A DNA stretch of 64,000 nucleotides from Apiotrichum sp. Y4204 (lineage: Eukaryota; Basidiomycota; Tremellomycetes; Trichosporonales; Trichosporonaceae): assembly GCA_025531455.1 (NCBI GenBank), contig JAMYHL010000013.1, positions 186,001 through 250,000 of the forward strand. Direction: 5' to 3'. Every line of letters starts with the position of its first letter. Position 1 is the stretch's first letter. The notes under the pieces are model-generated. The model had not been told where the DNA came from. It ran no database searches and saw nothing but the letters and a program-made list of their open reading frames with translations. The translations under genes were made by a program, and so were the position numbers. Below, in pieces: positions 11,645 to 23,755 of this stretch.

Positions 11645-13393
11645 ATGCAGAGCGTCACCCGCCTGCCGAGACTGATACCGATTCTCAGAATACCCCGAAC
11701 CCCACTCTCCTACCGGTTCTCGCCCGCGCGCACTATGTCGACGTTTTCCGAGGCCACGCCCATCACAGTCAAGGACCGCATTGCGCTAAATGAAACAGAG
11801 GAGAAGTTTGTGACCCTCCTCGACGAGTTTGCGAACGGGTACGAGACGCCGATCGAGTGCCGCATTGCCGGCGGCTGGGTGCGCGATAAGGTGAGAAGAG
11901 GGGCTTGAACCAAGTATTGATCAATCCCAGCTCTTCCACCTGCCATCAAACGACCTCGATGTCGCGCTCTCGACGACCTCTGGATTCGCGTTCGCCGAAG
12001 CATTTGTCGAGTTTTTGCACACAAAGGGCGTGCCGACCGGATCGCTTGGGTGTGTGGTCGCGAACCCGGAGCAGAGCAAGCATCTCGAGACGGCAACGAC
12101 GACGATCATGGGCCTTGACTGCGACTTTGTCGGCCTGCGGAGCGAAACGTACACCGACAGCCGGATTCCGGACCAGGTGGTGGGTAACAGGCACAGAGAT
12201 CTAGACCCAGGGGCTTACACCAGACACTCGGAACACCAGAGCAGGACGCGCTGCGGCGAGACCTGACGCTAAACTCAATGTTCTTTAACATCCACACGCG
12301 TGAGGTAGAGGACTGGTCGCGGCACGGCCTCTCGGACCTGGAAAAGCGGATTGCGCGGACGCCTCTTCCCCCGCGCCAGACGTTCCTCGACGACCCACTC
12401 CGCGTTCTGCGTGCTGTGCGCTTCTCATCACGCTTCAACCTCACCATCGAGCCCGAGGTCGCGGCCGCGATCCGCCAGCCGGACATCCAGGAGGCATTGC
12501 GCACCAAGGTCTCCAAGGAACGCGTCGGTAGCGAGACTACCAAGATGCTGCAGAAGAATCCCCTGCACTCGCTCGACCTCATCGAGTCGCTCGGCCTTCA
12601 CTCTTCCATGTTCGTGTGCCCCGTCGACCCGCCGTATCCGGCCATCCAGGCGGTTCAGGCTGGCCACATCCTTGCGGAGGTGATTGAGCGCGGCGCAGGC
12701 CCCAGCACGGACATGTTGTGGCTGGCCGCAGCTGTATGCCCTTACCGCGGGGCGAAGATTGAGACGAAGAAGGGGGAGGAGAGCGCCGTGTCGATCATCA
12801 TGTCTGAAAGCCTGAAGCGTTCGACAGAGATCAAGATTGGCGTTTCGAGTCTATTTGAGGCGGTCCCCTTGCTGGATCCAACACTTGAGGGCCGCTCGAC
12901 TATCGGCGTCGTGCTGCAGAACCCGGCGGTCAAGCCGTGGGAGCAGAGCCTGGTGTGGGCGATTGTCGAGCGCATTCTCCCGACATGGAACGGCAAGTGG
13001 GGCCCAGAGCAGGACAAGGTGTTTGACGAGTTTATGCGCTTCAAGGCTCGTATCATCGAGCTCGGTCTACCAGAGGCGATCGCCAAGCCGCTACTCTTGA
13101 ACGTAGGTGACCATAAACTCCAACACTGACCCCAGGGCCGAGAACAGCAGCAGCTCCTCGGCATACGCCCAGGCCCGCTCCTTGCCGTGCTGGGCAAGCA
13201 CATCAACGTCTGGCAGCTGGACCATCCAGAGGCAACCAAGGACGAATGCGCGGCCTGGCTCGCCGCGCAGTGGAGCGATCCGGCCACGCGCGCAGAATGG
13301 GAGGCGCAGATCCCCCCGCCGGTGTGCAAGAGCGGCAAGGCCGAGAAGCGGAAACTCAAGGCCGCTGCCACTGCGGCCTCCGCGGGCAAGTAG
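11645..13393 (+). CDS. CCA1: CCA-adding tRNA nucleotidyltransferase, apparent dual mitochondrial and nuclear/cytosolic starts
   Basis: Exons 11645-11890, 11931-12176, 12224-13102 and 13136-13393 give 542 aa from the first ATG, or 512 aa from the in-frame ATG at 11735. The enzyme adds CCA to tRNA 3' ends. Visible class II signatures are GGWVRDK followed by DLDVAL (metal-binding Asp pair), RRDLTLNSMFFNI, and LDDPLRVLRAVRF with the ERVGSE block. The 30 residues between the two ATGs contain several Arg and no Asp or Glu (MQSVTRLPRLIPILRIPRT...). This is a classic mitochondrial presequence. Family knowledge (yeast CCA1 makes compartment-specific isoforms from alternative starts) supports use of both ATGs. 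The C terminus is Lys/Ala-rich (KAEKRKLKAAATA), possibly nuclear-targeting. Intron 3 is 33 nt. Confidence 0.94.
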
Positions 13394-14115
13394 GACGGCT
13401 CGGCGATGCGGGGGACCGACGCGTCGCAGGGGCCGGGGAAGCGGTTACGCGCTGAATAGATTAATTGCATGGCTTAATGGCTGCACTGCTGTCGGAAGAC
13501 TGGCTCGGCTCACGTACTCACCTGTTCTATCACTGCGTCAGATCGGTTGGCACCGGTGAACGCCGTGACTTTGTTTGTCATCGCCGCTTAACTGTGTGCC
13601 GCGGCAACAAATACAACTAACCCCGGTCTCGGCTCCGCACGGCACCGTCGGCTGCGATAACAGCCCACTGCATAACCATACATACCTGCATTTCAGCCCG
13701 CGACGCGCCCGGCTTCGGTACCTCGGTGTACACTTGCCGATGGCCGAGACATGCATGGCCCATCAGATAGCGCCACCGCATGCAACGCAGAATCAGAGTC
13801 GAGATGTGTACAGGCGGTTGTCATGAATTGTTGAAACGAAAAGCGGCGTTTTCGCCGAGCGGCACATGCCACCTCCACCCGGAAGCTCCACCCAGCGACA
13901 TGGTCGATGGTCGTTCTGTATACATGCGACTCCTGCAACCGCTCGGATACCTCGCATCGCAATATCGCATTGCTGTTCTCCTCGTCTGACATTCATCCAA
14001 GGTATTAAGAGTACACAGCCAGAGAACATCCACCTCTCCCTTCTCTCTGTACCTCTCCCCCTCATTCACACCCTACCCCTTCCCCGTCACCAAACTGTAC
14101 CTAAACGCGCACGCC
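13394..14115. other. intergenic region
   Basis: This is the space between the CCA-adding enzyme and the nitrilase gene. No gene-like frame or RNA gene is seen. A pyrimidine-rich leader occupies about 14020-14110, immediately before the nitrilase ATG. Confidence 0.5.
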
Positions 14116-15559
14116 ATGGCGACGCCGACGGCGTCCTCGCCGCGCGCGCGGCCCACCCTCCGCGTCGCGGCGGTCCAGTCCGCCCCGGTGGCATACGACC
14201 TACACAGAAGCCTACACAAGCTCCGCAGCCTAGCGTTTGCGGCGAAGGAGAGCGGCGCCGAGATGATTGTCTTTCCCGAGGTGAGTTTGTTGAGCGGTGA
14301 GCGGTGCTGACTGCAGGCATTCCTATCGGGATATCCCCGCCACATTGAGTTTCGTGTCGGCGCGCGCACGCAAGAGTCCCGCGACTGGTATGGGCGCTAC
14401 GTGCGTGTGAGTACGGCCGGTTCAGAACAGTAGGGGTGTGAGGCAGCTCGTTTTCTGGTATTTTCTCAGTTGGGAGCGACGTCAACTGTGTTTGTCTCAC
14501 TCTGACTGCCCCCTTCCAATACTCAACCATAAGTTTCTACTGCCTCCCCCACTCTCCTTGCTCACATCATAGTCCTCGGTAAAGATCCCCCCAGGCGCAG
14601 AGGGCACCGACTGGCTCTCGACCTCAGCCGAGCAGAAGCCCGCAGACGAGTACTGGGCCTTCCAACAGCTCGCGCAGATCGCGCGCAAATACACCGTCTA
14701 CCTTTCTGTCGGCATCGTCGAGGCATCCAATGTGGGAAGCACGCTGTGGTGTACCAACCTCCTCTTTGGGAACACGGGCATTCTGCTCGCGAAACACCGC
14801 AAGATCCAGCCTACTGCTGCGGAACGCGTGCTCTGGGCCCAGGGCGAGGCGACGAACCCCACGGGCAAGCGGCACAGAGATGGCGAGGGCAAGGCCGGGA
14901 CGGATAATCTCCCCGTGGTGGCGACGCCGGTGGGGCGGATCGGCGGCCTAATCTGCTGGGAGAGTGAGTTGAGTTGCGTACGTTCCTCGCTGATGGCAGA
15001 CCTCATGCCCCTCGCGCGATACGTCCTGTACAAAAAGGGCGTCGAGATGTGCGTACAGCGTACAGTTGGTACTCAGCTGACGGCAGATACCTCGCGCCGA
15101 CGGCGGACGGGCGCCCGACGTGGCTCCCGACGATGCAGCACATTGCCCAGGAAGGGCGGTGTTTTGTCGTGACCGGTGAGTGCCATCTTTATTGGCCGAG
15201 CACTCCTTTGAGCTCCATTCTCACTCCAGCGAACCAGTACCATTCGCCCGCCGACTTCCCCGCCGACTACCCACCCGCCAGCGACCCGCGCATATGCAGC
15301 GGCAACACGGACAAGGTGCCCGAGGTGTGGTCGCGCGGCGGGAGCGCGATCATCGGTCCGCTCGGGGAGGTGCTGGCGGGCCCGTTGTGGGATAAGGAGG
15401 GCGTGCTGTATGCCGATGTGAGTAATCGCCAGTGGGATGGGTTGTTTACACCAGCTGGACCTCGGGCTTATCGATGGGGCCAAGCTCGACTTTGACCCCG
15501 TCGGGCACTATGCGCGCGAGGACATGCTCATGGAGTTGCTCAATGCCACGATGGGATGA
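14116..15559 (+). CDS. nitrilase (carbon-nitrogen hydrolase superfamily)
   Basis: Seven exons: 14116-14280, 14317-14406, 14573-14963, 15000-15048, 15087-15175, 15230-15417 and 15455-15559 (358 aa). The catalytic triad is readable: Glu55 in VFPE/AFLSGYPR, Lys162 in KHRKIQPT and Cys213 in GLICWENLMPLAR, which is split by an intron. The LICWENLMPLAR signature and the length fit branch 1 nitrilases, which convert nitriles to acids and ammonia; some relatives are cyanide hydratases or aliphatic nitrilases. The substrate cannot be told from sequence. No signal peptide is seen, so it is probably cytosolic. It is convergent with the TSC1-like gene, with about 150 bp between the two stop codons. Confidence 0.93.
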
Positions 15560-15706
15560 GAAAAGTCAGAAGATGTGGGATGAAAATAGTAAAGATTAGT
15601 CCATCCTAGGTAGTTGTCGTATCTGTGCATTGTATGTATCACTGCTGGTGCCAGACCGTATCTATCCGTCCACAGTAAGACACATGTACTTCCAGCCTAG
15701 ACATTC

Positions 15707-18031
15707 CTATCCCACTTCACCGTACAGCAGCGAGTTGGACCCCTCGCCCGCCGCATTCGCTATACTTGCTCGACGCAGGCGTTCAAGTTCCACGACGAGT
15801 TCCAGGTTCTCCCTCTCAAGCTTCTCCGCCCGCCGGCGCGCGTTCTCAGCGACAGTAACATAGTACGTCGAGTCGACCGGCTCGGGTGCGCGGGTCGGGC
15901 GCACCGCGGGCGAGGCGGGCGCTGGCGACACCGCTGCGGACATGGATTTCAACTTGGCAGTGCGGGATTCCAGCTCCTGAATCGTGTCCGCCTGCTCGCG
16001 GCATAGCTTGTCGCGGGCGCGCACCATGCCCTCGAGCTCGTGCGCGCGGCCCAGCAGGTCCTCGACGGCCGACTCGGCCTCGCGCAGCTTGGCAATATCC
16101 GAGTCCCTGAGCGTTAGTTCGATGAGGTTTATGACAACGTACCAGAGGAGTTGCGAATCCGTCAATTGCTTGATCCGGGCCTTGTAGTCGTCGAGATGGC
16201 GGATCATCGGTGTCGCCTCGAGCATCTGGCTCTGCAGCACGAAACGCTCGTTCTTCACCCCTGCGAGCTCCTCGCGCTGCTTGGAAGCCAGAGCCTGAGC
16301 CTCCTGCAGTTCCGCCCGCAGCGACGTTGCCTCGGTCTGCCAGTTTCGCCGTTCCTCACGGAAACCCGACACCTTGTCGCGCAGCTCCTTCTGCCACTTG
16401 ACGTGCTTCTGTTGCGCCTGGGATGCTTCCGAGCGTTGCTGTGACAGCTCAGCCGTAAGCGTCGAGATCGTTTTGGCCTGTTCCTTGATGCGGTTGACGA
16501 ACATGTGCATCTCGTTCTCGTCAATGTTGAAGCGCAGCGAGTTGCGGTGCAGACGACTGATGTCTGAGAGTTAGATTGAACAACGTGCCCCAACTCACGA
16601 TGGAAAAGTTGCATCCGTTGCCGATCGGAATACAGCGACTCGAGGCGCAGCAGCTCGTTCTCCTCCCGCAACCGTCCAATGTCATCTGTGAGACCAGTCG
16701 TCTCGGTCGGGACACGCTCCATCTCCAGTGGCCGGGGGTCGAGCCGCGTGGCTGGGAGCTTGAAAAACTCAAACATGCCCTCATCCTTGTTGTTCGACAT
16801 CAGGTGGCACATGGCCACAAACTCGGACGGGTCGTACTTGTCCCATCGCTTCTCATCCTGGAGCTCGCCGCTGGATGTGAATGTGATGATGGACGGGTGG
16901 AGCTGAAAGTCGGCGATTAATGGAATGAGACGCGAAGCGAGAACACCTGGCTCCCACACCTCATCCCAAGGCACTGCGTAGACCGACTCGATCTGCTTCG
17001 TCTGGAGGTATTCTGGCGGGTTCCGAGTGAATCCAATAACATTCGATGGCCAGGCGCCGTACAGCCCAATGAGATATAGGTCGACGACGCGCTTCTCAAT
17101 GAGTACTGATTGGAAAGACGGATCTGTCTCCGAGGGTGATGTCGTCGATGATGAGGCAGATGTTGCGACTGCCCACGAAATGGAGGGGTTTGGCGCTGGC
17201 GTGCGCGTAACTCCTGACAATGCACTGCTCTCCGCATCGACAAACGGCCGGTCACGCCAGCAGATAGCTCGTCCCAAGATAGCCATCAAGAGCGGCACAT
17301 GATCGTTCATGGACTGTAGGGCGAAGGGAAGCACAACCACCACTGTCGATAGAGCAATGGCGAAAAGCCGGTTACTGGTATCCAGGAGGAGACACTTGAT
17401 CATGAGCCCAAACATATCGTCCGTCGCCAAGCGATACATCGGTGTCCCTGTTGGCGGATCTTCCGGCGAGTAGGGTGACCGAAGGATGATAGACTGAATG
17501 GCCGTCAAAATTCCAACACGAAGCTCTGGATCGGAGAACATGTCCCTGTAAGCGGTGAGCAGGTCCTGTAGGTCAGAATGGGCACGCAAGGTCTGCGCCC
17601 ACCTCAAGGTTCTCCAAGCCCCAGGCTTCAACAACCGCACGCGCTCGTCTGTAGTCGCCAGATGCTGCGTTCCGGAGCCACAGGTCCTTATCAAACGTGC
17701 CATTCGCTATCCCGGAAGCAATCAGCTGCGTGACGGCAGCAGTGCTCAGTCCTGGATCCTGAGACCACTCCCGTAGTGTATTCTGAAGGACGACGCTTGG
17801 CGGGAGCTTGGTGGCGACCTGTGCGATACAGTTGCGCGCTTCGGGTGTCGGTGTGCTGTGGGCCAAGCTGTCGAGCGAGGCAATTAGCTCCTCGGCATTG
17901 ACCCCATCAGGAATGATAAGCTCAGAGACATCTTGAGGAAATCCCTCCAGGCTTTTCAAGACTGAGACAATCAGTGGTCGATAACGAGTGCTGGACGTAC
18001 TGTCATCTGTTGTCGCCGGTGTTGGGGACAT
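15707..18031 (-). CDS. TSC1: hamartin/Tsc1 homologue (TSC complex subunit, TORC1 negative regulator)
   Basis: Exons 18031-17603, 17565-16599, 16563-16143 and 16106-15707 give 738 aa. The N-terminal two-thirds is an alpha-helical HEAT-like region. A hydrophobic stretch (LFAIALSTVVVVLPFALQ) is followed by the segment LYLIGLYGAWPSNVIGF and then IADFQLHPSIITF...RWDKYDP. These correspond to hamartin's LYGMYPCNF...VRIHPELV...RRW block. The C-terminal part is long coiled coil, from about residue 470 to the end, as in hamartin's Tsc2-binding region. Tsc1 stabilises Tsc2, the Rheb GAP, and so restrains TORC1 (family knowledge). The protein is shorter than human TSC1. The intron at 16142-16107 is 36 nt, in frame and without stops, and is recognised only by GTACGT and CTAACGCTCAG. 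Tsc2 is not in this window. Confidence 0.85.
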
Positions 18032-19625
18032 GATACCGTCCCAAATGAGGAAACGAGTCTATCCTGTGTGGTTTGGTAATGGTGAAAAGAGAGGAAGCAA
18101 CGTGCACAAGGATGATACTGTTTGAAATGGGGCCCTCTTTGGGAGAGATAAGACACGGCACGCCAAGGTTTGCGCCGATAATCTTTTGAACGCGAGGGGT
18201 ATACAGCTGGGGCCCTGTTTGGTGCACTGCTGTGGTTGTCAACGCGACAGAGAGCAGACTGAGGGGGTGGTGGGTCGGAACTGATGATGATTGTTGAGAG
18301 TGGAGAAGTGGAGGAGTGGGTTTGGAGCTTTGAGAGCTTCGAAGGTTGTTGCACAGCACAGCAGTCGTCGCAACAAAGGACACACGGGATCAGCGGCGAA
18401 CACTCTCCACCACCCACTACTGCAATTGCTGCAAGCTGCAAGCTTACAATCCGCGATGACGACGGGGACGGCGCAAACGGCAAAGGGGACCGGGGGAAAC
18501 AATCACGTGATCGAAAAACATTCCTCGATCACGTGCCGGAAGGGAAAGTATTACAATCTGTATACAATCTCTTTGCTGATTCCTAATTGCCAAATATTAG
18601 GTACCTGAGCCCGTTAATACACCACTCTGCTTCCCAGTTTGCCAAGCCTTTCCCAGACGCCGTTCGCTGTTCCCCCAGATTGCAGGTTGCAGGTTCCTCG
18701 CACCCACACACCCACGTTAATCACGTTATTGTATTGCACGTTATCTGCTGCGCCGCTGCTGTGCTGCTCGGCTGCTCCTTGTTGCACCGTTGTGGAGACC
18801 GGAGACTTGGTGGTCACGCTCTCACGATTTCTTCGGTCCGGCGTGCTGCTCGCACCACCTGTGCAGTGTTGGCACCACATTGTCCTTGGCCACCCATTGT
18901 TCCTGTGGCCCATGGTCTGAGTGGTCTTGTGATCAGCAGATCCACACGATCGTCATATTGCGGATATTGTGATATTGCGTTGGGATTTGCAAATTTAATT
19001 CCGTATCTGGCAACTTAAGGATGGATTAGTGTGGAGAGCAGGGATATTAGGAATTTCTAATTAGACTACTACTACAATGTGTATGTGTGTGAGACGGCCA
19101 AGAGCCCCCTTGTCCGTGTGTGTGTGTTGCCTGCTTGCGTTTGTACCTTGCTCTGTCTCTCCCCCTGATCCCCTGAAGATTTGAGCGACTCACTTTGGGC
19201 GCCTCTGTCCCTTTGGCTGTGTGCTGTTGCTCGTCCTCGTCGTCCTCCCCGCCACCGAGACAGACATTCACAATCAGAACTGGGTCCAGATCGTGTGTAG
19301 ACTCTCTGCACACGCTCAATCTCAGACAAGAAGAGAGTAAGTAGTAGAGACTCACTCTCACTCACAGACCTGGTGTGTAGCAGCAGCAGAGAGTGCATAC
19401 CACATGCGTTGTAGCACTTGATAATCAATACTTAGTCTTTCTTCCCTCGTTCGCCATTCACTCATCATCACGCTCGTCTGTCACACCACCAATCCGCCCA
19501 CCGTCACCATCATCATTATCACCCATTTCATCATTCATCATCCATCCGACTCAAACATTATCCACCTGTCGCTGTCCCAGTGATCAGTCACTGCACCCAA
19601 CCCCACCCCTATCTGCACCGACATT
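18032..19625. other. intergenic region upstream of TSC1 and SFP1-like genes
   Basis: The two genes diverge from this interval. No coding frame is convincing. It includes GT-rich and CT-rich tracts at about 19080-19130 and a pyrimidine-rich leader from about 19430 to 19620 before the SFP1-like ATG. It is long for this genome, so a 5'-UTR intron is possible. Confidence 0.45.
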
Positions 19626-21182
19626 ATGCAGACAACACCGTCATTTGTCCCCATCCCGTCAAATGGCCATTCGGGAGCCAGCCACGGGCCGCGGGCAGCA
19701 CACGACTCGTTCCCTCGCCAGCCGAGCTTTGACTTTGGCCAGCCGGGACCGTCACGCTATGCCGATGCCACCGTCGCCACCAGCGGACTCAGTGCAATGA
19801 TGCAGGGGCAACACGAGTACGTGTGATTATCAAGCGGCGAATCTGAGACCGCTGCTGTATGCGTTACTGCCAGACGGAGGCTATGCTCAGCGCGACCCGG
19901 GATCGCAATCTTATTCATCCGCTGACATTGCTCTGCAGGTCGCCACCGAGCGAGTCACCGTCATCCAACCCGCATTCCGGCTTCCATCCCGGCTCGTTTG
20001 GCGCACACCTCTCGTTCTCAGCCCTAGCACTCGGCGCACCGCAGACGGGCTCGTCGCCGTACTCGTCATCCATGGCGATGAGCATCTCGCCGCCGCGCTG
20101 GGCACCAGGGAGCATGGGTGGCTTCCAGAGTGGAAGCTTTGTAGGCAGCGTCGGTGCACTGGGGACAAGTTTTGGGAGACAGGCAGAGGGTCGTGAGCGC
20201 GAGCTGGAGGCAAAGTACGTCAAGGACTTTACATGCTGTGGGCACCAGCTGTCTGGCCTACACGAGCTCCTTGAACAGTGAGTATTGTCGGGTGTGGGCT
20301 CTCTACGGCGTGTCTGTAGACTCCCATTCGTATATTCGCCCTCGAGTCTGCGCGACTGACTTTGAAGCTATGAGGAAGAGCATTCGGGACTTGCGCCCGA
20401 TGTTCGTCTTGCAGCGATCAACGCTGCGCAGACCAGCAGCCCTGCTGCCGCTGCCAAGCGTCCGTTCGGCCCTTCCTTGGGGGCAATGGGGCACGGCGAT
20501 GCGCCTACCACCCCAGGAATGATGGACATTGAGATGGATGAGCCGACACCGTCAACATCAGCAGCGCTTCTCCAGCAGCAGGGGCCTGTTGCAAGTCTCA
20601 CGGTCAACCTCCAGCCTGGCGCCACACCACCTTGGTCAGCAGCATTCCGGAATATGGCCAACGCCAATATGCAGCCGCCCGCATGCGTCCGTCCGAGCGT
20701 TCTGTCGTACGCACCACCGACGCCACAGAGTGCACAACGCCAGCAGCAGCAGCAGAAGCAAAAGCAGCTTCAGCAGCAACCGCAACAACAGCAACAGCAG
20801 CAGCAACAGCCCTCCACCCCTGGACCGAGCGCACAAGCTGTCGCTGCGCAGCAGATGGCCGCTACCCAGCAGCTGGGGTCATCACCTACTGCTGAGCAGA
20901 TCGCCCAGGCCAAGCTTATCAAGAAGGCGCAGAAGCGCGTCGAGAAGCAGGCCAAGGGCGAGGAGGAAGAGGATCACAACGACGTGAGTAATTCCCAATT
21001 TCAGTTTCTGACGGCAGCCTCCGGGAGAGAAGCGGTTCCGGTGCCCGATTGAAGGTTGCGGTAAGGTGTACAAACAGGCCAACGGACTGAAGTACCACCT
21101 GACGCGGTCAATCAACTCGGGGCACGGCAACGTCGCTGCCATGGGCGGGCTCATGGCATTACTCGACGAGAACAAGGACTAG
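19626..21182 (+). CDS. SFP1: Sfp1-like C2H2 zinc-finger transcription factor
   Basis: Four exons: 19626-19816, 19939-20277, 20368-20983 and 21018-21182 (436 aa). It has two separated zinc-finger elements, the Sfp1 arrangement. The first is FTCCGHQLSGLHELLEHYEEEH (about residues 160-185), split by an intron. The second is RFRCPIEGCGKVYKQANGLK...HLTRSINSGH near the C terminus, in the last exon. Between them lies a disordered region with an acidic DIEMDE patch and a poly-Gln tract at about 20745-20810, plus a basic helix (AKLIKKAQKRVEKQAKGEE). Sfp1 activates ribosomal-protein and ribosome-biogenesis genes under TORC1 control (family knowledge). Other fungal members act in cell-size and cycle control. 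The ortholog call rests on the finger pair, not on a search. Confidence 0.85.
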
Positions 21183-21915
21183 GGCGTGCAGGCGTCGGCG
21201 TGTTATCATAGTCGTGTGACGGCAGCTCTTATAGCGTTGTATCGCACGGCTCAGTCTTGGTTCGGCTCGGACTCTCAGTTCCCGGTATTACTTGCGAGGC
21301 TCTCAGCGAGCGATGTTGTTTGTATTCCTCTCGTGCCCATCGATCTCAGCTCATATCATCGGTCCCGGTCGGCAGTACAGTGTGTCATGGTTGTAGAGCG
21401 ACCCTAATCTTCACCTGTACGGCGCATAGACCACTAGACGGCACTCGTGTATGTACTTGTGCCCGAACAGCGAGTAAGCGTCGAGCAGCGAGCTTCGAGC
21501 AGCGAGCAGGCATCCAAGCTGCAAGTAGAGCCGCGTAGGTGTGATCAGCCCCGGCCGCCGGGGGTCACTCGCAGTTGGAACATGCCTCTCGGCCTCGGCG
21601 GTTAGTTTCCAGCCTACCGGGCGAGCGCCAGCGAGCTTTTAATGAGGCCAAAATATTCAACCCAAAATATTCAAAATATTCATCCGAGATAACGTGCGTG
21701 AACCACATTGGCGAACGCCCATCAAACCCATACGCATGCTGCCCACAACCACGTTCACTGTATCAATCTCATGCGAGCCCACGCGACCTCACGATACGAT
21801 CGAGAACCCGAGCTTCGAGTGGCATGCTCCATGGCGGGATATCTGTATCTTGCATCTCCATATCTGTACTGTATCAATGGTATCACGCGTACATGTCATG
21901 TTGTACAATCTAGTC
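21183..21915. other. 3' flanks of SFP1-like and MRT4 genes
   Basis: Two convergent genes end here. No gene is seen. AT-rich direct repeats of the type AAAATATTC occur three times between about 21650 and 21682. Confidence 0.5.
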
Positions 21916-22941
21916 CTAGTCCTCCTCCATGGCGCCTTCGGCCTCGTCGTCTCCCTCCTCGAGCTCGTCGCCCTCGACGAATCCAGATCCCTTGGTCCAG
22001 TGGCTCCCGAGCTTGATCTTGAACTCCTGCACTGTCAGCCAGACTGCCTCCAAACTTTAACCGCTATTCCACTCACGGCCATCTGGATAGCGAGGAGCTT
22101 GAGGATCCGGCACTTTTCGCTGCTGAGCTTCTCCCCCTTGCGGCAGAGGACGTGCGCGTTCTTGAGCGACGGCACACCGCGCACGAGGCTCGTGTCGAGG
22201 CCCAGCGCGCGCAGCTGCGGGTCCATGCTGTGCGGGAACGGGTCGCCTGCGTTCTCGCCGTCGGCGCCCTCGGGCGTCCATGGTGTGAGGAGCGGGCCGG
22301 CAGGGATCGTCACGTCCATCGTGGCCGGAGCGCCCTGCCTCGCGTACTCCTTCTTGCTCCACGACTCAAACCACTCCTGTGTCTCGCCGACCGGATGCGA
22401 GGTGCAGAAGATGCCGAGCTGGCCGCGCAGGCGCTGTGGTGTTAGAATCGAATGATATTACAAGGGATGGTGGATAGTTCGGAGTAGGTCGCTGAGAGGG
22501 TGGTTCATGTCCACTCCGCTTGATACACGACGGTATGGTCAAACGACGCGTCTCCCGCACTCGATTCACTCTCTGTTCCTCTAATCGCTCTCCATCTCTC
22601 CCGCTCTCCCGAGCCAATCCTACTCCGCCTCGACATCCCAACCGCTCACTCACCTTACCAAGCTCCCCAAGGCCCTCCTCGTACTCCGTCTCGGGGCTGA
22701 CTCCCAGCGCGCGGGCCATGACACGCGTCTTTCCGTAGAAGAAACGTCCCGTTCCGCGCCACTGCGCGCGCACCTCCTTCAGTCCTTCGTTGCGCATGTC
22801 GCCAACGCTGAACAGCCACACATGGTCGTACTCGTCGACGTGCTTGCGGATCTCGTTGACGAGCGCGAGCTTGCTCTCCTTTGTCGTGCGGTTCGGCGTC
22901 TTCGAGAGCGTCGTCACGCGCTGGCGCTTGGACTTGGGCAT
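21916..22941 (-). CDS. MRT4: Mrt4, P0-like ribosome assembly factor
   Basis: Exons 22941-22654, 22433-22077 and 22026-21916 (251 aa). The N terminus MPKSKRQRVTTLSKTPNRT and the following block KLALVNEIRKHVDEYDHVWLF are characteristic of Mrt4. So are RFFYGKTRVMARALG, SHPVGETQEWF and the long insertion PHSMDPQLRALGL. Mrt4 is a nucleolar paralogue of stalk protein P0. It occupies the P0 site on pre-60S particles and is replaced late in assembly (family knowledge). The C terminus is a short acidic tail (EGDELEEGDDEAEGAMEED) and lacks the P0 stalk-binding extension. It starts divergently from the BQT4-like gene and ends convergently with the SFP1-like gene. Confidence 0.96.
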
Positions 22942-23755
22942 CGTGGGTGATTAAAAGAAGGGGTGTGCAAGTGACGGAGCAGAGCGTCGAGCAGTTCTGT
23001 CATCCGCCATCCGACGATTCTCTGCAACTCTCTGGGTCTCTGGATCTCTGGAGCTCAAAGTTGTTGAATTTTCTGAACGAGCCCTGAGACAGAGCAGAGT
23101 TATGTAATACAGAGAGTGGCACGTGGCTGGGTGGCAAAATTGCCCGCCACAAGCGGGGGTGCCACTGTTTCGGGAATACTATAATCCCGAGAACCTCCTT
23201 GCTCTGTTGTGCCTAGCTCATGTCCGGTCACGTCCGTTATGATCGCTGGGGTTCTTGTGGGATCGCTGGGCGCGCTGGGTCTGCCCTGGGACGGCGGTTG
23301 ACTCGGACCCACGTGTGTCATTGTTCTAATCGACTGGATCATAGTAGACTAATGACACACCCCTTGAATCAATAGCCCCTGCTTTCCCTTGGTAGCTCTT
23401 TCATATGCGTTGTAATTAGACTTTGCTAATCGGATGTTTTTTAGTAGCACCAGACTGGGTGGCGGCAAGTGTTCCGCCTTCCGCTTGCGGTGTTTGTGCA
23501 GCCAGAAGAGTCGCACCATCCCACTGGTTAACGACTGTCATCATCCCTTTGCACTGTCCCCTCCTTTCCACATTTCCTCCACTCGCGAACATCCAACCTC
23601 TCTCTACATCATATACATCCATATCCAACTCTTCCTCATCAACACCAACCTCTACTCTCTCTACGCGTCAGGGAACCCCTGCTAATATTTATCCTCGCGA
23701 ACAGCACCCGCCACACCCCGCCTTCCATCCTTAACCCCAGCGCTCCACCTCCACA
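22942..23755. other. intergenic region between divergent MRT4 and BQT4-like genes
   Basis: This is the 5' region of both genes. CT-rich leader sequence lies at 23540-23750 before the plus-strand ATG. The purine-rich sequence at about 22950-23100 is the equivalent leader for MRT4. No other feature is recognised. Confidence 0.5.
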
